A DNA stretch of 6,787 nucleotides from contig JAGBQU010000335.1 of the NCBI GenBank assembly GCA_017632755.1, positions 1 to 6,787 of the forward strand. Direction: 5' to 3'. The notes below the pieces were generated by a model, which saw nothing but the letters and a program-made list of their open reading frames with translations, was not told where the DNA came from and did no database searches. The stretch comes from Lachnospiraceae bacterium (GTDB lineage Bacteria; Bacillota_A; Clostridia; Lachnospirales; Lachnospiraceae). The stretch's first letter is position 1, and every line of letters starts with the position of its first letter. The translations under genes and the position numbers were made by a program. This document shows positions 1-6,494 of this stretch, one piece after another.

Positions 1-260
1 TCCAGCGCATTTTTTCCATCCCTACAGACCAGCTTCTTTTGACCTTTCTCGCTTACTCAAAACCTCTCCGTGAATTCTGTGGTTTTTCCAAAGTTCCGGA
101 TGCTTTGACAGCCCACACAGAGATCACCGTCGATAAGAAATCCGATTCTCCTGACGAAGATAAAAGTGTTCATGATGCAAGACTTCTGATCCCGACACTG
201 AAAGATTTCTTTGTCAAACATCCCCTGATCAATCCTATTCTTCCTTGTTTTGGTTCAAGA

Positions 261-288
261 TTGCGAACGAGCATCGCGAGTTTCGCAA
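261..288. repeat. Imperfect inverted repeat downstream of the HtrA-like gene
   Basis: TTGCGAA (261-267) and TTCGCAA (282-288) form a 7-bp stem around a 14-base loop that does not pair well itself. It lies 25 bases past the stop codon of the minus-strand HtrA-like gene, where a terminator would be expected, but neither strand has a run of T after it. It may be a weak terminator or a boundary scar of the transposase remnant. Confidence 0.3.
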
Positions 289-312
289 TTACCTATTTAT
301 ATTACAATCTGC

Positions 313-1698
313 CTACTCGCACTCTGCGAGCGCCAGATTAATTTCCATCTCCGCGTACTCTTCACCCGTAAATCTGCGGATGTGCATGATCACCGTATCA
401 CCCGGCACCTTGGACAGGAGCGTCTTTCGGTAATCGGAAAAAGACGCAACCTCATGCGCATCAATCTGTACAACGATGTCACCGGCAAGGATCCCCGCCT
501 CCATCGCGGGCGAGTGCATGGCCACCTCGGACACGTAGGCGCCGTAGGGAACACCGAGCTCATCGTGCGCCTTGGTTGTCACATCCATGCCCCGGATCCC
601 GGTGTAGGCAATCCCTTCTCCGTTGGAGAGCTTCTCGACCAGCTGCTTGAGATCTGAGATCCCGATTGCGCTGATATAGGCATGGGATTTGCCCTTTCTC
701 GCGCTCTCGGTGATAAAACCGATGACCTCTTTGCGCAGGTTCACCAGCGCTCCGGCCGCATTGGGCGAATCTTGCATATCGGTATCGATCATCTGGTAAG
801 TTGCATCCGGCAGACTCAATATGCCTCCCTTGGATGAAATCATGCCATAGAGCAGAGAACCGCTTTCACCGATGGGTTTGCCGACAGCAATGATCGGCTG
901 TCCCAAACTGACACCTGCGTTGGAATTGCCCAAAACTGCGATCTGTATCCTTGCGCGGTCATTCTCGGTAAAATCTGCATATCTCACGGCAAATATACCC
1001 AATCCCGTGGGCGTATGCCTGCCCTTTAACACTGCCTCTGCCTGAACGCCACTCTGGAAAGTGACACTATAGGTCTCCGAATCGCTCAGACCCTCCAGAT
1101 CTGCGAGGATCAGATATTCCACGCCATTGTCAGCGATGACAACACCCGATGTCATATTTTCCTTCTCAATGATGTCCTGCAAAAGATCCGTCTCCGAAAC
1201 AGTTCCCTTGACCGTCACCATAAACTTTCCGGCCTCCGTAGCAACATCATTTAAACTTTTGTAGATCTGTTCATAGGAGTCTGTCGTGAGATTCTGCGAA
1301 GAACCCTGTGAGGTGATCTCCTCAACCTGCTGCACAATGTCATCATAGATCTCCTGCTGCAATGCATCTTCCGTGAGCATCTCCTCCGGAAGGGTTTCTT
1401 TCTCTTCCTCCGGAAACTTTATTTTTGTGATCTCCTCCGGATAGAGCCAGTTGCTGATAACGGGCTCTAAAACCAGAAAGGTAAAACATGCCACCACACC
1501 AAATATAAGCGCGGAAAACGCCGTGATCACGGTTCTTCTCACCAGCTTCCGTTTGTTCAGCGGCTTTTCCCTGGTCGTCTCATGCATAAAGGAGAGCATT
1601 TTCTCTTTGACTTCTGTATTGTCTGTCATTTGAAGATCTTTTTCGTCCATATTTTCACCCGACTTTGTCTGTGTTGCGGAAAAAACTGATTTGCTCAT
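313..1698 (-). CDS. Membrane-anchored HtrA/DegP-like PDZ protein with lost catalytic triad (pseudo-protease)
   Basis: This 461-residue protein has the layout of Gram-positive HtrA. It has a charged cytoplasmic N-terminus (1-53), one membrane segment (about 54-80, after KRKLVRR), an acidic extracytoplasmic linker (about 85-130), a trypsin-like core (about 155-355) and a PDZ domain (about 362-455, with SPAMEAGILAGDIVVQID). The core aligns by eye with S1C proteases at SLGQPIIAVGKPIG (264-277) and TDMQDSPNAAGALVN (306-320). In active HtrA the last block reads TDAxINPGNSGGPLVN, so the nucleophile Ser is Ala314 here, and one glycine of the oxyanion loop is missing. The usual TNxHV block is replaced near LILADLEG (196-203), and the usual DLAVL block by GLGIFAVRY (232-240), so His and Asp also appear absent. 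Peptidase activity is therefore unlikely; a binding, chaperone or regulatory role is inferred. The gene is divergent from mutS2. Met17 (ATG at 1650-1648, preceded by GGGTGA) is a serious alternative start, giving 445 residues, because the promoter -10 lies only 9 bases before the first ATG. Confidence 0.88.
   Translation of the reverse strand: MSKSVFSATQTKSGENMDEKDLQMTDNTEVKEKMLSFMHETTREKPLNKRKLVRRTVITAFSALIFGVVACFTFLVLEPVISNWLYPEEITKIKFPEEEKETLPEEMLTEDALQQEIYDDIVQQVEEITSQGSSQNLTTDSYEQIYKSLNDVATEAGKFMVTVKGTVSETDLLQDIIEKENMTSGVVIADNGVEYLILADLEGLSDSETYSVTFQSGVQAEAVLKGRHTPTGLGIFAVRYADFTENDRARIQIAVLGNSNAGVSLGQPIIAVGKPIGESGSLLYGMISSKGGILSLPDATYQMIDTDMQDSPNAAGALVNLRKEVIGFITESARKGKSHAYISAIGISDLKQLVEKLSNGEGIAYTGIRGMDVTTKAHDELGVPYGAYVSEVAMHSPAMEAGILAGDIVVQIDAHEVASFSDYRKTLLSKVPGDTVIMHIRRFTGEEYAEMEINLALAECE
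316..330. repeat. Perfect 6-bp hairpin inside the last codons of the HtrA-like gene
   Basis: CTCGCA (316-321), a 3-base loop, then TGCGAG (325-330) form a perfect inverted repeat that ends at the TAG stop of the minus-strand gene. There is no T-run, so it is not a standard terminator. It may simply follow from the codons for Leu-Ala-Glu-Cys-Glu. Confidence 0.3.
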
Positions 1699-1707
1699 TT
1701 TTCCCTT

Positions 1708-1736
1708 AGTATATCGGATAGACCTTTCCTTGTAAA
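1708..1736 (-). promoter_or_regulatory. Predicted sigma-A-type promoter of the HtrA-like gene
   Basis: Read on the minus strand, TTTACA (1736-1731) and TATACT (1713-1708) are separated by exactly 17 bases. This is one mismatch from the -35 consensus TTGACA and one from the -10 consensus TATAAT. The predicted transcription start is about 1700-1702, only a few bases before the ATG at 1698. The AAGGG that looks like a ribosome binding site (1707-1703) would then lie before or at the RNA start. That points to a near-leaderless message or to initiation at the internal ATG at 1650. Confidence 0.65.
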
Positions 1737-1762
1737 GCGCTATTGCTTATCGCAAAGCTTCA

Positions 1763-1791
1763 TGGCAATTTAAGCCGGAATGTGATACAAT
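1763..1791 (+). promoter_or_regulatory. mutS2: Predicted extended -10 promoter of the mutS2 operon
   Basis: TGATACAAT (1783-1791) is an extended -10 element (TG, one base, then TACAAT, one mismatch from consensus). The -35 position with a 17-base spacer is TGGCAA (1763-1768), only a 3 of 6 match, as is common when an extended -10 is present. The predicted start is near 1798. The message would then begin just before the long hairpin at 1805-1862 and carry a leader of about 134 bases. The -35 boxes of the two divergent promoters are 26 bases apart. Confidence 0.5.
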
Positions 1792-1804
1792 GTAACTATT
1801 CAGA

Positions 1805-1862
1805 GCCATGTGCGCAAAATATGACTCGTGCTTGCACGAAAGGCATGTTTTGTGCATATGGC
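1805..1862 (+). promoter_or_regulatory. Long stem-loop in the mutS2 leader RNA
   Basis: Bases 1805-1823 and 1844-1862 pair over all 19 positions in the plus-strand RNA: 16 Watson-Crick and three G-U pairs (1810/1857, 1814/1853, 1820/1847). The 20-base space between the arms contains a second hairpin, CGTG-CTTG-CACG (1827-1838). The three wobble pairs would be A-C mismatches in the opposite strand's RNA, so the structure favours the mutS2-sense transcript. There is no T-run after it, so it does not look like an intrinsic terminator. It could be a stabilising 5' hairpin, a protein-binding leader, or a copy of a dispersed palindromic repeat. Confidence 0.65.
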
Positions 1863-1873
1863 GAAGTAACCAC

Positions 1874-1951
1874 ATGAACAAAAAGTATATCGCGCAGCGA
1901 TATCAAATGCGCAGCATATTGGAGACCAAACATGAATCAAAAAGTTCTTAA
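1874..1951 (+). other. Possible 25-codon upstream ORF overlapping the mutS2 start
   Basis: An ATG at 1874 opens a 25-codon frame beginning MNKKYIAQRYQMR and ending at TAA 1949-1951. It spans both small leader hairpins and overlaps the first codons of mutS2 in another frame. There is no convincing ribosome binding site before it (GAAG at 1862-1865 is weak), and AT-rich leaders produce such frames by chance. It is listed because its position could affect initiation at mutS2. Confidence 0.2.
1887..1929 (+). promoter_or_regulatory. Tandem 3-base-loop hairpins covering the mutS2 ribosome binding site
   Basis: Three consecutive inverted repeats with 3-base loops lie before the mutS2 ATG: ATATCGC-GCA-GCGATAT (1887-1903), ATGC-GCA-GCAT (1907-1917) and TTGG-AGA-CCAA (1919-1929). 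The first two share the core GCGCAGC. The third contains the GGAG ribosome binding site (1921-1924, 7 bases before the ATG). TTG (1919-1921) could instead pair with CAA (1904-1906) and lengthen the second hairpin around a bulged A (1918). The two pairings cannot coexist, so the site could be masked in alternative ways. The third stem alone is weak. Confidence 0.45.
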
Positions 1952-4298
1952 AACTTTGGAATATCACAAGATCATAGACCGTCTCACGGACAAGGCTACC
2001 TGCGATCCGGGAAGACAGTGTTGCCGAGATCTCGTACCGATGGATCGTCTGGCTGATATTGAACAGGCACAGCTTGAGACAACGGATGCGCTTGAAAGGC
2101 TGATCAAAAAAGGAAATACCTCCTTTGGCGGAAACCGTGACTTTTCACAGATCTGCCGTCATCTGGAGATCGGCGCAAGCCTGCAGATGGGCGAGCTGCT
2201 GCAGATCGCCTCTTTTTTGGAAAATGTCAGCCGCGTAAAGAGCTACGGAAAGGATGACAAGCAAAAAGAGGACTCTCTGAGCGCCTGCTTTGAGCAGCTT
2301 GAGCCCTGCACGCATCTCGCGTCCCGGATCCGCAGCTGTATCATCTCCGAGGAGGAGATGGCCGACGATGCCTCCCCTGCCCTTAGGAGCATACGCAGAA
2401 GCATCGCACAGACAGGAGAGAAGATCCACAGCCAGCTGAGCAGCATGGTAAACGGCTCTCTGCGCAGCTATCTGCAGGATGCCGTTGTCACGATGCGGGA
2501 TAACCGCTACTGCCTGCCCGTAAAAGCGGAACACAAAGCTGCGGTAAAGGGTCTCATACACGATCAGTCCTCGAGTGGCTCGACGCTCTTTATCGAGCCT
2601 GCTTCCGTCGTGGAACTCAACAACAAGATCAAGGAGCTCTCCCTAAAGGAGTCGGAAGAGATCGAGTGTATTCTGCAGGAGCTCTCCGGCGAATGTGCCT
2701 TGTATACAGAAAGCATACTGGATAACAGCCGGGTTATGACCTTTCTTGATTTTACCTTTGCCAAGGCCGCACTGGCACTCGAGCAAAATGCAACGCGCCC
2801 CATCTTTAATTCCGGGCGCATAATAAAGATCCGCAAGGGTCGTCATCCTTTGTTGGATAAACAAAAGGTCGTTCCCATTGACATTCATCTGGGTGATGAC
2901 TTTAACCAGCTGATCATCACCGGACCGAACACCGGCGGCAAGACCGTCTCACTCAAAACGATCGGTCTGTTTACCCTGATGGGTCAGGCGGGACTTCACA
3001 TTCCGGCTCTCGATCGAAGCGAGCTGGGCATTTTTACAGAGGTTTTTGCGGATATCGGTGATGAGCAGAGCATTGAACAGAGCTTGTCGACCTTTTCCTC
3101 ACATATGACCAATATTGTTGATATTCTGGCAAAAGCCGACTATCAGAGCCTGTGCCTGTTCGACGAGCTTTGTGCGGGAACCGACCCGACGGAGGGTGCC
3201 GCGCTCGCCATCGCGATCCTCGGGCATCTCTCCAAAAAGAGTGTCCGCACCATGGCAACCACGCACTACAGCGAGCTGAAGGTCTATGCCCTGACAACCG
3301 ATCAGGTTGAAAATGCGTGCTGCGAATTCAATGTAGAAACCCTCAGCCCCACGTATCGCCTGCTCATCGGCATACCAGGCAAGAGCAATGCCTTTGCCAT
3401 CTCCGGTAAGCTGGGGCTTTCGGAAGATATCATCTCCGAGGCCAGACTACAGCTTTCCAAGGAGGAGGAATCTTTCGAGGATGTACTGGCAGATCTGGAG
3501 AGCAGCCGCGTGACGATCGAAAAGGAGCGGGAGGAGATCGCTTCCTACAAAGAGGAGATCCGTACGCTGAGGCAGCAGCTTAAGGACAAACAGGAGAAGC
3601 TGGATGCTTCAAAAGACAAGATCTTAAGGCAGGCAAATGAGGAAGCACGCGAGATCCTGCAGGAGGCTAAATCCGTAGCGGATGAGACAATCCGCAACTT
3701 CCAAAAGTACGGATCCGCAACCTCCATGAAAGAAATGGAAAAGCAGCGCAGCAAGGTTCGTGAACAGATCAGTAAAAAAGACGAAAAGCTGGCACTCAAG
3801 GCTGCCGGCCGGCCAAAGACCAAACTGAAATCCTCCCAGCTGAAGATCGGCGACGCCGTAAAGGTACTTTCTTTAAACGCAAAGGGAACCGTCAGCAACA
3901 AACCGGACCAAAAGGGCTTTTTGTTTGTACAATGCGGTATCATCCGCTCGAAGGTGCACATAAGCGACCTGATCATGATCCAGGAGGAGGAAATTAAGGC
4001 ACCCACTTTAACACGTACCGGCTCCGGAAAGATCACTTTGAGCAAATCTGCCAGCATATCTCCAGAGCTGAATCTGCTTGGCAAAACGGTGGACGAAGCG
4101 CTGGCTGTCCTTGATAAATACCTCGACGATGCCTATGTCTCGCATCTGAATATGGTGCGCATCGTACATGGGAAGGGCACGGGAGCTTTGCGAAGCGCCG
4201 TGCATGCTCATCTGAAGAGACAGAGCTACGTAGACAGCTTCCGCCTTGGCGAATTCGGAGAGGGTGACGCGGGCGTGACAATCGTAAATTTTAAATAG
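1932..4298 (+). CDS. mutS2: MutS2 family ATPase with C-terminal Smr domain
   Basis: The 788-residue length matches MutS2 proteins (Bacillus MutS2 is close to 785). The mismatch-recognition domain of MutS is absent: the N-terminus goes directly into the lever/clamp region (about 1-290). The ATPase shows Walker A GPNTGGKT (331-338), the signature STFSSHM (386-392), Walker B LCLFDE with Asp411-Glu412, and TTHYSELK (443-450). A charged coiled-coil-like stretch follows (about 510-620), then a basic KOW-like segment (about 635-682) and the Smr domain (about 711-788). HGKGTG (746-751) is intact, but the usual LDxR motif reads LNLL (713-716), so Smr nuclease activity is doubtful. Members of the family bind branched DNA and limit recombination, and in Bacillus act on collided ribosomes. 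The start is supported by GGAG 7 bases upstream. The response regulator follows after 14 bases, which suggests co-transcription. The long hairpin-rich leader suggests post-transcriptional control. Confidence 0.96.
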   Translation: MNQKVLKTLEYHKIIDRLTDKATCDPGRQCCRDLVPMDRLADIEQAQLETTDALERLIKKGNTSFGGNRDFSQICRHLEIGASLQMGELLQIASFLENVSRVKSYGKDDKQKEDSLSACFEQLEPCTHLASRIRSCIISEEEMADDASPALRSIRRSIAQTGEKIHSQLSSMVNGSLRSYLQDAVVTMRDNRYCLPVKAEHKAAVKGLIHDQSSSGSTLFIEPASVVELNNKIKELSLKESEEIECILQELSGECALYTESILDNSRVMTFLDFTFAKAALALEQNATRPIFNSGRIIKIRKGRHPLLDKQKVVPIDIHLGDDFNQLIITGPNTGGKTVSLKTIGLFTLMGQAGLHIPALDRSELGIFTEVFADIGDEQSIEQSLSTFSSHMTNIVDILAKADYQSLCLFDELCAGTDPTEGAALAIAILGHLSKKSVRTMATTHYSELKVYALTTDQVENACCEFNVETLSPTYRLLIGIPGKSNAFAISGKLGLSEDIISEARLQLSKEEESFEDVLADLESSRVTIEKEREEIASYKEEIRTLRQQLKDKQEKLDASKDKILRQANEEAREILQEAKSVADETIRNFQKYGSATSMKEMEKQRSKVREQISKKDEKLALKAAGRPKTKLKSSQLKIGDAVKVLSLNAKGTVSNKPDQKGFLFVQCGIIRSKVHISDLIMIQEEEIKAPTLTRTGSGKITLSKSASISPELNLLGKTVDEALAVLDKYLDDAYVSHLNMVRIVHGKGTGALRSAVHAHLKRQSYVDSFRLGEFGEGDAGVTIVNFK

Positions 4299-4312
4299 AC
4301 GGGAGGAATTAT

Positions 4313-5014
4313 ATGGCAAACAAACAAAAAATCCTGATCGTAGATGATGACCAAAACATCGCAGAACTGATCTCCCTGTATCTGACAAAGGAGTGCTTTG
4401 AAACCCTGATCGTGGGAGACGGTGAGGAGGCACTTAACGCCCTAAAGACGTTTGAGCCGAATCTGATGCTGCTTGATCTGATGCTTCCCGGCATAGACGG
4501 CTATGAGGTATGCAGAAGTGTTCGCGCCACAAGCCAGCTTCCGATCATCATGCTCTCGGCCAAGGGTGAGATCTTTGACAAGGTACTCGGGCTTGAGCTG
4601 GGTGCCGATGACTACATGGAAAAACCCTTTGACTCAAAGGAACTCGTGGCAAGGGTCAAAGCGGTGTTGCGTCGCTATAAGGCTTCTCCCTCATCAACGG
4701 ATACAAAGGACAATGCCCGCAAGGTCAGCTATCCGGATCTGACCATCAACCTGACCAACTACTCCGTTCTCTACATGGGACAGAGTGTGGAGATGCCGCC
4801 AAAGGAACTCGAACTCCTTTACTTTCTGGCGTCATCCCCCAATCAGGTTTTTACAAGAGAACAACTCTTGGATCAGATCTGGGGCTACGAATACATCGGT
4901 GATACCCGCACAGTGGATGTTCACATCAAACGCCTGAGGGAAAAGATCAGCGACCACGAAAAGTGGCGCCTTTCCACCGTATGGGGCATCGGATACAAAT
5001 TTGAGGTAAAATAA
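4313..5014 (+). CDS. OmpR/PhoB-family response regulator
   Basis: This 233-residue cytoplasmic transcription factor has a receiver domain (about 5-120) and a C-terminal winged-helix DNA-binding domain (about 139-231). The receiver has the acidic cluster DDD at 11-13, the phospho-acceptor Asp55 in LLDLMLPG, Ser82 in the usual Thr/Ser switch position (LSAKGE) and Lys104 in MEKPF. The winged helix shows PPKELELLYFLASSPNQVF and then the recognition-helix block TRTVDVHIKRLREKI (198-212), followed by TVWGIGYKFE. A strong GGGAGG (4301-4306) sits 6 bases before the ATG. It lies 14 bases after mutS2 and 27 before the kinase gene, so the kinase is its expected partner. All key residues are present. The target genes and signal cannot be read from sequence; the symbol is left blank because many paralogues share this layout. 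Confidence 0.95.
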   Translation: MANKQKILIVDDDQNIAELISLYLTKECFETLIVGDGEEALNALKTFEPNLMLLDLMLPGIDGYEVCRSVRATSQLPIIMLSAKGEIFDKVLGLELGADDYMEKPFDSKELVARVKAVLRRYKASPSSTDTKDNARKVSYPDLTINLTNYSVLYMGQSVEMPPKELELLYFLASSPNQVFTREQLLDQIWGYEYIGDTRTVDVHIKRLREKISDHEKWRLSTVWGIGYKFEVK

Positions 5015-5023
5015 GTAACGCAC

Positions 5024-5029
5024 AAGGAG
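5024..5029 (+). promoter_or_regulatory. Ribosome binding site of the histidine kinase, with long spacing
   Basis: AAGGAG is followed by 12 bases before the ATG at 5042, longer than the usual 5 to 9. I see no better start codon nearer. The wide spacing may lower kinase output relative to the regulator, which has a strong site at normal distance. Confidence 0.55.
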
Positions 5030-5041
5030 TAACAGAAATCC

Positions 5042-6466
5042 ATGAGACGAACACTCTATCTGAAATTTCTGCTGGCTTATGTCATTTTTGGCTGTTTCGC
5101 CTTTATTGTCGTTGCCACCTTTTCCAGTAATCTGACAACCGAGCACATCAAGCGTGAGACGGCCGAGACACTCTACCGGGAGGCCTCGCAGATCTCCAGA
5201 CTCTACGCTACCAAGCTCTACAACAATCAGATCACACTGGAAAGCGTAACGGACCAGCTGAATGCGCTTGCGGCATATGTGTCCTGCTCCGTCTGGCTCG
5301 TCAACCCGTCAGGAACTGTCGTGGTGGCCTCGGACGAAGCGATCGACGTCAATAATCCACGGATCATAAATGGCTTTGACCCTTCCATCACCTCCGATTC
5401 GTATTACACGGTTGGTCACTTTTTTGATGAATTCGATGAGGATATGCTCAGCGTGTTCACACCGATCACGCTCGACTATAAGATCCGGGGATATGTGGTC
5501 ATACACAAGCCCATGCGCGATATCTACGCCTCGAGCAACAGTATCCTGAATATCACCTCTGTCACAATGGTGCTTTTGGTCCTTCTTTCACTGATCATTT
5601 TGATCTTCTTTACCGAAGCCTTTTATTTTCCTCTCCGCAAGATTATCACGGCAACCGAACAGTTTGCCGCAGGCAATATGGAATATGAGATCGCGATAGA
5701 AAGTAATGATGAACTGGGATATCTGGCTGCCTCCCTGAATTATCTCGCAAACGAGGTGGCGCGCTATGAGGATAATCAAAAAAAGCTGGTGGCCAATGTA
5801 TCACATGACTTCCGATCACCCTTAACATCTATCAAGGGTTATCTGGAGGCGATGCTCGACGGTACGATTCCTCCCGAAATGAGCCAGAAATATCTGCGGA
5901 TCGTGCTCAATGAGACGGAACGTCTGACCAAACTCACCAACAGCCTTCTGACGCTCAACAACTTAAGCAGCAAGGGAATGATCCTGGAAAAGACCATATT
6001 TGACATGAATCTGGTCATCCGCAACACGGCGGCTACCTTTGAAGGCATCTGTCAGAGCAAACAGATTAAGATCAATATGATCCTGACGGGAGAGACCATG
6101 TATGTCAAAGCCGACATGAGCAGAATTCAGCAGGTTTTATACAATCTGCTTGACAATGCGCTCAAGTTTTCACACAATCAGTCGGTGATCACGATCGAGA
6201 CGCGCGTAAAAAACAACAAACTGTTTGTATCCGTCAAGGATCAGGGGATCGGTATTCCCAAGGATTCCCTCAAGCTTATCTTTGACCGCTTCTATAAGAC
6301 GGATCTGTCCCGCGGAAAGGACAAAAAGGGAACCGGGCTGGGACTTTCCATCACAAAAGAGATCATTGCTGCCCACGGCGAACATATCAATGTCATATCC
6401 ACGGAAGGCGTCGGAAGTGAATTCATCTTCACGCTGCCAAAGGTGGATATGGATGATGAATTATAG
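5042..6466 (+). CDS. HAMP-domain sensor histidine kinase
   Basis: This 474-residue membrane kinase is the likely partner of the upstream regulator. A first membrane segment (about 8-28) and a second (about 169-192) bracket an extracytoplasmic sensor of about 140 residues with a PAS/Cache-like strand pattern (VWLVNPSGTVVVAS, 84-97). A HAMP linker follows (about 193-245, FPLRKIITATEQFAAG). The HisKA H-box has His255 in NVSHDFRSPLTSIKGY. The ATP-binding domain shows the N-box NLLDNALKFS (368-377), G1 DQGIGIP (400-406), the F-box FDRFYK (414-419) and G2 GTGLGLSI (430-437). All motifs needed for autophosphorylation are intact. The sensed signal is unknown. The gene ends with TAG at 6464-6466 and faces a convergent gene on the right. 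It is the last gene of the probable mutS2 operon. Confidence 0.95.
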   Translation: MRRTLYLKFLLAYVIFGCFAFIVVATFSSNLTTEHIKRETAETLYREASQISRLYATKLYNNQITLESVTDQLNALAAYVSCSVWLVNPSGTVVVASDEAIDVNNPRIINGFDPSITSDSYYTVGHFFDEFDEDMLSVFTPITLDYKIRGYVVIHKPMRDIYASSNSILNITSVTMVLLVLLSLIILIFFTEAFYFPLRKIITATEQFAAGNMEYEIAIESNDELGYLAASLNYLANEVARYEDNQKKLVANVSHDFRSPLTSIKGYLEAMLDGTIPPEMSQKYLRIVLNETERLTKLTNSLLTLNNLSSKGMILEKTIFDMNLVIRNTAATFEGICQSKQIKINMILTGETMYVKADMSRIQQVLYNLLDNALKFSHNQSVITIETRVKNNKLFVSVKDQGIGIPKDSLKLIFDRFYKTDLSRGKDKKGTGLGLSITKEIIAAHGEHINVISTEGVGSEFIFTLPKVDMDDEL

Positions 6467-6494
6467 GCATATTTTGTCTCTTTTCAAATTTTTT

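Larger units (their letters stand above)
3..341 (+). pseudogene. Decayed IS transposase fragment (DUF772/IS1182-like), running off the left edge
   Basis: The frame is open from base 3, so the beginning lies outside the window. Its first part reads IPTDQLLLTFLAYSKPL and then REFCGFSKVPDA (bases 18-104), which resembles the N-terminal DUF772 region of IS4/IS5/IS1182-type transposases. In intact members I would expect SKxTRFKQ to follow directly. Here the frame jumps to text resembling the middle of the same kind of protein (EITVDKKSDSPDEDKS, then IPTLKDFFVKHPLINP, ending near base 236). This suggests an in-frame internal deletion of well over a hundred codons. After HPLINP the resemblance stops. 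The remaining codons to the stop at 341 overlap the end of the convergent HtrA-like gene and are probably read-through of unrelated DNA. No catalytic DDE residues can be placed. The family assignment is from memory of the family pattern, without a search; it could be another DDE transposase group. Confidence 0.6.

Noticed and set aside
250..657. Open frame of 135 codons on the plus strand
   Set aside because: It lies antisense within the HtrA-like gene, whose own frame encodes recognisable PDZ sequence. Its composition shows no domain or membrane pattern.
1805..1862. Long hairpin as an intrinsic terminator or as a known riboswitch
   Set aside because: There is no U-run after the stem, and I recognise no conserved riboswitch or T-box sequence. 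It is kept only as an unassigned leader structure.
1887..1929. Repeated GCGCAGC cores as the start of a CRISPR-like array
   Set aside because: There are only two copies of a 7-base core inside hairpins, with no regular repeat-spacer spacing and no cas genes nearby.
3545..4084. Open frame of 179 codons on the minus strand
   Set aside because: It is antisense to the coiled-coil and KOW-like part of mutS2; the Ser- and Phe-rich text is what Lys/Glu-rich coding gives on the other strand.
4008..4433. Open frame of 141 codons on the minus strand across the mutS2 end and regulator start
   Set aside because: It overlaps two well-supported genes on the opposite strand and shows no family resemblance.
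4556..4561. Ser in place of Thr at the receiver switch position of the response regulator
   Set aside because: Thr and Ser are both normal at this position, so it is not a sign of a degenerate receiver.
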